A DNA stretch of 7,891 nt from JAAYEA01 sp012689325 (GTDB lineage Bacteria; Chloroflexota; Anaerolineae; JAAYEA01): contig DAITVZ010000125.1 of NCBI GenBank assembly GCA_036841525.1, positions 1 to 7,891 of the forward strand. The letters run 5' to 3'. Below, piece by piece: positions 3,828-7,891 of the stretch. The first letter of the stretch is position 1; each line of letters opens with the position of its first letter. Both the position numbers and the translations under genes were made by a program. The notes under the pieces are model-generated. The model ran no database searches. It was not told the origin of the DNA and saw only the letters and a program-made list of their open reading frames with translations.

Positions 3828-5702
3828 GTGGGCAGGCGGCTGGCGGCGGCGGTGGCGGTCTTGATCCTGGCGGGGTGGGGGTGGGCGGCGGGCGTCCGCG
3901 GCCAGGCGCCCCTGTCCGGCGCCGCCCGGGCCAGCTCGCTGGCCCTCACCCCCGACGGGGCGACGCTCCTCGTCGCCAACGCCGATAGCCACACCGTCAC
4001 CCTGCTGGACGCCGCCACCCTGCGCGTGCTGGCCGAGCTCCCCGCCGGGCGCTCCCCCCGCACCGTGGCGACCGACGCCGCCGGGCGGCTCGCCGTCGTG
4101 GCCTGCCAGGATTCCGGCGAGATCGCCCTGCTGGACCTCCCCGCGCGCCAGGTGGTGGGGCGCGTGGCGGTGGGGCGCGGGGCGACCAGCGCGCTGCTCA
4201 CCGCCGACGGCGCGCTGGCGCTGGTGACGCTGCGGGACGAGGACGCCGTGGCGCTGGTGGACGTCGCGCGCGGCGAGGTGGTGGCGCGGCTGGCGGTGGA
4301 GCCCAAGCCCTATGGCCTGGCGCTCTTGCCCGACGGCGGCGCGGCGCTGGTGACCCACCTCCTCAGCGGGCGGGCCAGCGTGGTCCGCTGGCGGCCCCGC
4401 CCCACGGTCTATTTGCCGCTGCTGTGGGCGGGGGGCGACGGCGTGACCGCTGCCGCGGTCACTTGGGCGGCCGCGCCGGCGACTGCGCCCTCCCCCTGGC
4501 GGCTGACCGTGGAGCGGGTCATCGCCGCCTGGCCGGATAGCAACCTCAGCCAGCGGGCCGTGCTCTCGCCGGACGGGTCGCGCGCCTACCTGCCGCAGAC
4601 CCGCGCCAACACGGCCAACCGGGCGCTGACCTACGACACGACCGTATTTCCCATCGTCGCCGTGCTGGATTTGGCGACGGGGGAGCTGCTGCCCCGCGCC
4701 AACATCGCGCTGGACACCGCCGACCAGCCGGTGGGGCTCCCCACCGACGCGGCGCTCAGCGCCGACGGGCGGCGGCTCTGGGTCGCCAACGCCGCCTCCA
4801 ACGACGTCTCGGTGGTGGACGTGGTCACGCGCCGGGGGCTGGCGCACCTGGAGGTGGGCGCCTACCCCACGGGGATCGCCCTCTCGCCGGACGGGCGGCG
4901 CGTTTATGTCAACAATACGCTGGATGGCACGGTGACCGTGCTGGACGCCCAGCGCTACGCCCCCATCGCCAACGTCGCCGTGACCGAGCTGCCCCTGCCG
5001 CCGGCGCTGCTGCGCGGCAAGCGGCTCTTTTGCTCCAGCGACGACCCCCGGCTGGCGCGGGAGCAGTGGATCTCGTGCCAGAGCTGCCATTTCGAGGGCG
5101 AGCAAGACGGCCGCACCTGGTTCTTTGGCTTTGCCGGGCCGCGCAACACCACCAGCCTCCTGGGGATGGTCGCCACCTACCCGCTGCGCTGGTCGGGCGA
5201 CTGGGACGAGTCCGCCGACGCCGAGTTTGCCATCCGCCGGGAGCAGTTCGGTACCGGGCTGATCGCCGGGGCGCTGCACCCGACGCTGGGGGAATATAAC
5301 CAGGGGCGCTCTTACGACCTCGACTGCCTGGCGCTCTATATGGACTCGCTGGCGCTGCCGCCGAGCCCCCACCCGCTGGACGCGGCGGCGCGGCGCGGGC
5401 GGGCGGTGTTCGAGCGGGCGGACACCGGCTGCGCCGACTGCCACCCGGCGCCGCTGTATACCGACCTGCGCAGCCACGACGTGGGGACCGCCACGGCTTG
5501 GGAGCGGGTCGGCCCGGCCTATGACACGCCGACGCTGGCGGGGGTCTGGGCCACGGCGCCGTACCTCCACGACGGCTCGGCGGCGACGCTGCGCGACGTG
5601 CTGGTCGCCCGCAACCCCGCCGACCGCCACGGCGTCACCTCGGGCCTGAGCGCGGGCGAGCTGGACGACCTCGTGGCGTTCATGCTGGCGCTGCCGGAAT
5701 AG
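3828..5702 (+). CDS. Exported YVTN-type beta-propeller fused to di-heme cytochrome c peroxidase/MauG-like domain
   Basis: This 624-residue protein starts at GTG 3828. The start is chosen because GGAGGGAGG (3815-3823) precedes it and a signal peptide follows at once: GRR, then a hydrophobic stretch to about residue 23, with likely cleavage after VRG (residue 25). Residues about 30-400 are propeller blades with the repeated pattern (A/S)LSPDGxRxYVxN...TVTVLD. A non-repeat insert at about 189-229 contains VYLPLLWAGG. Residues about 400-624 bind two hemes: C417-Q-S-C420-H421 and C535-A-D-C538-H539. The PYLHDGSAATL segment (H581) is typical of peroxidase/MauG-like proteins. It should act outside the cytoplasmic membrane as a peroxidase or redox enzyme; the propeller may bind a partner or substrate. 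The gene stands alone, with no cytochrome-maturation or partner gene nearby. Earlier in-frame starts give a basic, repeat-derived leader and are rejected. Confidence 0.9.
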   Translation: MGRRLAAAVAVLILAGWGWAAGVRGQAPLSGAARASSLALTPDGATLLVANADSHTVTLLDAATLRVLAELPAGRSPRTVATDAAGRLAVVACQDSGEIALLDLPARQVVGRVAVGRGATSALLTADGALALVTLRDEDAVALVDVARGEVVARLAVEPKPYGLALLPDGGAALVTHLLSGRASVVRWRPRPTVYLPLLWAGGDGVTAAAVTWAAAPATAPSPWRLTVERVIAAWPDSNLSQRAVLSPDGSRAYLPQTRANTANRALTYDTTVFPIVAVLDLATGELLPRANIALDTADQPVGLPTDAALSADGRRLWVANAASNDVSVVDVVTRRGLAHLEVGAYPTGIALSPDGRRVYVNNTLDGTVTVLDAQRYAPIANVAVTELPLPPALLRGKRLFCSSDDPRLAREQWISCQSCHFEGEQDGRTWFFGFAGPRNTTSLLGMVATYPLRWSGDWDESADAEFAIRREQFGTGLIAGALHPTLGEYNQGRSYDLDCLALYMDSLALPPSPHPLDAAARRGRAVFERADTGCADCHPAPLYTDLRSHDVGTATAWERVGPAYDTPTLAGVWATAPYLHDGSAATLRDVLVARNPADRHGVTSGLSAGELDDLVAFMLALPE

Positions 5703-5709
5703 GAGACGA

Positions 5710-5782
5710 ACCACGAAATACACGAAAAACACGAAATAGGAGAGTCTGGTCCCCTGTTCGTGTATTTCGTGTGTTTCGTGGT
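5710..5782. repeat. 26-bp inverted repeat of the ACCACGAAATACACGAA type
   Basis: Arms 5710-5735 and 5757-5782 are reverse complements with 2 mismatches in 26, around a 21-base centre. Each arm is built from the short phrase (A/C)ACGAAA repeated about every 9 bases. This phrase is a common dispersed intergenic repeat. The element begins 8 bases after the cytochrome stop and could fold as a long AT-rich hairpin in the transcript, ending or protecting it, though there is no clean U-tract. Confidence 0.8.
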
Positions 5783-5789
5783 GATATAT

Positions 5790-5802
5790 CCGCGTTTCGC
5801 GG
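5790..5802. repeat. Small hairpin upstream of the SIS gene
   Basis: CCGCG-TTT-CGCGG (arms 5790-5794 and 5798-5802) lies between the long inverted repeat and the SIS gene, 19 bases before its ribosome binding site. The TATATC at 5785-5790 next to it could serve as a -10 box, but no -35 box is visible. Confidence 0.4.
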
Positions 5803-5829
5803 TTACAACCGTAGCTGATTGGAGGCAAG

Positions 5830-6882
5830 ATGGCCAAACCAGGCAAGCACACATTGGAAGAGATCCTCTCCCAGCCCAAGAGCTGGGCCAAGACCGCCAA
5901 GCTGATGGCGGCGCTGCGCGGTGAGATCGCCGCGCTCTGGGGCGCCCGGCCCTGGCAGCAGGTGGTCTTTACCGGCTGCGGCTCGCCCTATTACCTCTCC
6001 CTCGCCGCGGCGAGCCTCTTTCGCCAGCTCACCGGCCGCTGCGCCGTCGCCGCGCCGGCCTCGGAGCTCTGGCTCAACCCCGCCGGCACCTACCTCGGCG
6101 CGGGGGATGTCCTGCTGGTGGCGGTGAGCCGCTCCGGCGAGACCACCGAGGTGCTCCGCGCCGTGGAGGCGTTCAAGGAGGCCAAGCGCGGCCAGGTGGT
6201 GGTGATCACCTGCGAGGAGAAAAGCGCGCTCTATGGCCGGGGCGACCTGAACATCGGGCTCCCCTGGGCGGCGGAGCAGAGCATCGCCCAGACCCGCTCC
6301 TTCGCCTCCATGTACGTCGCCGCCGTGGGGCTCTGCGCCATCTGCGCCGGGCGCGAGGACCTCTTGGCGGCGCTGGGCGAGCTGGCCCCCCTCGGCGAGG
6401 GGATCCTGGCCCGCGCCCACAAGCGGATGCGCGCGCTGGGCACGGGAAAGTTCAGCCGCTTTTATTTCCTCGGCTCGGGCGCGCGCTACGGCCTCGCCTC
6501 CGAGGTCAGCTTGAAGATGAAAGAGATGACCCTCACCCACTCGGAGCCGTTCCACTTTATGGAGTTCCGCCACGGCCCCAAGTCCATGGTCAACAAGCGG
6601 ACGCTGGTGGTGGGGCTGCTCTCGGCGGCGCAGGGCGAGCAAGAGCTGGCTGTGCTGCGCGAGATGCAAGAGCTGGGCGCCACGGTGCTGGCGCTGGGCG
6701 ACGAGATAAAGCTGGCGGGCGCGCGCAAGGTCGCCTTCCACTCGGCGCTCCCCGAGGAGGCGCGGGGCGTGCTCTACCTGCCGGCGCTGCACCTGCTGGC
6801 CTTCGAGCGGGCGCTGGGCAAGGGGCTAGACCCCGACGCGCCCACCAACCTGGACGCGGTGGTGAAGCTGAGCCATGCATGA
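5830..6882 (+). CDS. Double-SIS sugar-phosphate isomerase/deaminase or deglycase (GlmS-isomerase-like)
   Basis: This 350-residue cytoplasmic protein has two SIS domains, like the isomerase half of GlmS and the AgaS and FrlB proteins. It lacks the glutamine amidotransferase part. The first domain (about 40-180) has TGCGSPYYL (48-56) and the phosphate-binding S100-R-S-G-E-T-T-E107. The second (about 200-350) has K-M-K-E232 and F-R-H248-G-P. E232 and H248 are spaced exactly as the catalytic E488 and H504 of E. coli GlmS. The tail DPDAPTNLDAVVKL resembles the GlmS end, but the position of GlmS Lys603 is not lysine by eye; the nearest is K346. Likely reactions are aldose-ketose isomerisation, deamination of an aminosugar phosphate, or deglycation. 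The ATG has GGAGG 4 bases upstream. The kinase gene overlaps its end by 8 bases, so the two should act in sequence. Confidence 0.9.
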   Translation: MAKPGKHTLEEILSQPKSWAKTAKLMAALRGEIAALWGARPWQQVVFTGCGSPYYLSLAAASLFRQLTGRCAVAAPASELWLNPAGTYLGAGDVLLVAVSRSGETTEVLRAVEAFKEAKRGQVVVITCEEKSALYGRGDLNIGLPWAAEQSIAQTRSFASMYVAAVGLCAICAGREDLLAALGELAPLGEGILARAHKRMRALGTGKFSRFYFLGSGARYGLASEVSLKMKEMTLTHSEPFHFMEFRHGPKSMVNKRTLVVGLLSAAQGEQELAVLREMQELGATVLALGDEIKLAGARKVAFHSALPEEARGVLYLPALHLLAFERALGKGLDPDAPTNLDAVVKLSHA

Positions 6883-7792
6883 CCTACTGGTGGTGGGGGA
6901 GATCAACGTCGACCTGATCTTGCAGGATGAGACCATCGCGCCGGTCTTTGGCCAAGAGATCGTGGTCAAGGACGCGCTCTTGACGCCGGGGAGCTCCTCG
7001 GTGATCATGGCCTGCGGCGCGGCGCGGCTGGGGCTGGACACGGCCTTTTTCGGCCTGACCGGCGCCGACGAGTTCGGCGCCTTCATGCGGCGCGAGATGG
7101 CCAAGCTCGGCGTGGACGTCTCGCGGGTGGTGGCCGACCCCGCGCTGCGGACGGGGCTCACGGTCAGCCTCTCCACGGCCAAGGACCGCGCCATGATCAC
7201 CTTCATGGGCTCCATCGACGCCCTGACCGCCGACCGGGTCCCCGACGACCTGCTCGGCTCGGCGCGGCACCTCCATTGCGGGAGCTTTTTCCTGCAAGAG
7301 CGGCTGCGCCCGGGGCTGCCCGACCTCTTTCGGCGGGCCCGCGCGCGGGGGCTCACCGTGTCGCTGGATTTGGGCTGGGACCCCGAGGGGCGCTGGGGGA
7401 GCGAGCTGGAGCGGGTGATCGACCTGGTGGACGTGCTGGTGCCCAACGAGACCGAGGCGCTGCACCTCACCGGCGCGGACACGGTGGAGGAGGCGCTGGA
7501 GCGGCTGGCGGCGCGGGTGCCCACCGTGGCGGTCAAGCTGGGGCCCCAGGGGGCGGCGGCAGCTAGCGGCGCCGAGCGCGCCCGCGCGGAGGCGATCCCG
7601 GCCACGGTGGTGGACACCACCGGCGCGGGGGACAGTTTCAACGCGGGGTTCATCTATGGCTACCTGAAGGGGTGGCCGCTGGAGCGGGCGCTGCGGCTGG
7701 GGTGCGCCTGCGGGTCGCTTTCGACCGAGGCCGCCGGCGGCACCACCGCCCAGCCGACCCTGGCGCGGGCGATGGAGGCGGCGGGGTTGTGA
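6875..7792 (+). CDS. PfkB-family sugar kinase
   Basis: This 305-residue ribokinase-fold enzyme phosphorylates a sugar or sugar phosphate with ATP. The N-terminal strand LLVVGEINVDL is typical. The C-terminal signature D247-T-T-G-A-G-D253-SFNAGF holds the anion-hole glycines and the catalytic base D253. The middle motif PNETEALHLTG is also characteristic. The substrate is not readable: a ketohexose 6-phosphate such as tagatose-6-phosphate, a fructosamine, or 2-keto-3-deoxygluconate would all fit the family, and the first two fit the SIS partner. The ATG at 6875 lies inside the end of the SIS gene (8-base overlap) with only a weak binding site (GAAGCTGAG), which points to translational coupling. 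An ATG at 6879 is out of frame. Length is normal and no residue is obviously missing. The operon seems to end here, as palindromes follow 8 bases after the stop. Confidence 0.92.
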   Translation: MHDLLVVGEINVDLILQDETIAPVFGQEIVVKDALLTPGSSSVIMACGAARLGLDTAFFGLTGADEFGAFMRREMAKLGVDVSRVVADPALRTGLTVSLSTAKDRAMITFMGSIDALTADRVPDDLLGSARHLHCGSFFLQERLRPGLPDLFRRARARGLTVSLDLGWDPEGRWGSELERVIDLVDVLVPNETEALHLTGADTVEEALERLAARVPTVAVKLGPQGAAAASGAERARAEAIPATVVDTTGAGDSFNAGFIYGYLKGWPLERALRLGCACGSLSTEAAGGTTAQPTLARAMEAAGL

Positions 7793-7799
7793 TCACGGA

Positions 7800-7856
7800 G
7801 GGCGATCACAAGGATCGCCCCTACCAGGCCTGGCAATCGTAGGGGCGAACCTTGTG
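7800..7856. repeat. Compound palindrome with two competing folds after the kinase gene
   Basis: Fold 1 has arms 7800-7806 (GGGCGAT) and 7814-7820 (ATCGCCC), loop CACAAGG. Fold 2 has arms 7807-7824 and 7839-7856, 18 bp with one mismatch, whose 14-base loop overlaps a perfect palindrome CCAGGCCTGG (7824-7833). The folds share bases 7807-7820, so only one can form at a time. The GTAGGGGCGA...CTTGTG type is, from memory, a widespread dispersed repeat. It could end or stabilise the SIS-PfkB transcript; no U-tract follows. Confidence 0.75.
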
Positions 7857-7891
7857 TCATCTGCTCCAACTAATTGGCATAGGTTAGCGTG

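Noticed and set aside
3795..5900. A 701-residue open frame antisense to the propeller-cytochrome gene
   Set aside because: High GC leaves the antisense frame open. Its translation is Arg/Gly/Val-rich with no motif, whereas the plus strand has a signal peptide, blades and heme sites.
479..7792. One joint pathway linking the sulfatase with the SIS-PfkB operon (sulfated aminosugar breakdown)
   Set aside because: It is biologically appealing, but the genes are about 4 kb apart, in separate transcription units, with unrelated genes and a minus-strand gene between them. The sequence does not support it.
1..7891. tRNA, rRNA, transposase gene, phage gene or known riboswitch
   Set aside because: I looked through the intergenic stretches on both strands and saw no cloverleaf with conserved TTCGA-type arms, no transposase motif and no recognisable riboswitch core.

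Overview
The window is GC-rich, with G/C-heavy third codon positions. It holds six protein genes separated by short intergenic stretches full of small palindromes. My best guess for the source is a Chloroflexota bacterium (Anaerolineae/Caldilineae-like). The guess rests on the overall style of the proteins, on a YLPL-type linker motif in the exported protein, and on the kinds of intergenic repeats, which I recall from such genomes. No marker gene fixes the lineage, so the placement is inference.

Layout, left to right: (1) 1-410, no gene; a dense array of small hairpins. (2) 418-2397, a promoter, a cytoplasmic Ser-type sulfatase and a Nudix hydrolase, probably one transcript; the gap between the two genes is a dispersed repeat. 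(3) 2441-3385 on the minus strand, an aldo/keto reductase of the AKR6 (Kv-beta-like) kind, converging on the Nudix gene; its intrinsic terminator lies inside the 3' end of the Nudix gene. (4) 3386-3827, a 442-base divergent intergenic region made mostly of repeat debris, including a 19-bp inverted repeat around 113 bases. (5) 3828-5702, an exported beta-propeller protein fused to a di-heme cytochrome c peroxidase/MauG-like domain. (6) 5703-5829, a long inverted repeat. (7) 5830-7792, a two-gene operon (8-base overlap) of a double-SIS sugar-phosphate isomerase/deglycase and a PfkB-family sugar kinase. (8) 7793-7891, a compound palindrome with two mutually exclusive folds.

The genes do not form one obvious pathway. 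The SIS and PfkB pair clearly work together on a phosphorylated sugar or aminosugar (AgaS/tagatose-kinase-like or Frl-like are the best analogies). The sulfatase could feed such a route by desulfating a sugar, but nothing in the sequence links them. The Nudix enzyme and reductase look like housekeeping or salvage enzymes, and the propeller-cytochrome is an independent exported redox protein.

The most unusual signal is in the non-coding DNA at the left end. A discrete 17-base hairpin unit occurs twice in perfect tandem (124-157). It occurs a third time, with the same end points and one substitution, inside the loop of a second copy of a neighbouring hairpin (223-239). The first copy of that hairpin (28-67) is the matching empty site. 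This is internal evidence that the unit can be inserted or templated as a discrete entity. Many hairpins here keep a TTCA/TTCCA-like loop while their stems differ in sequence but still pair.
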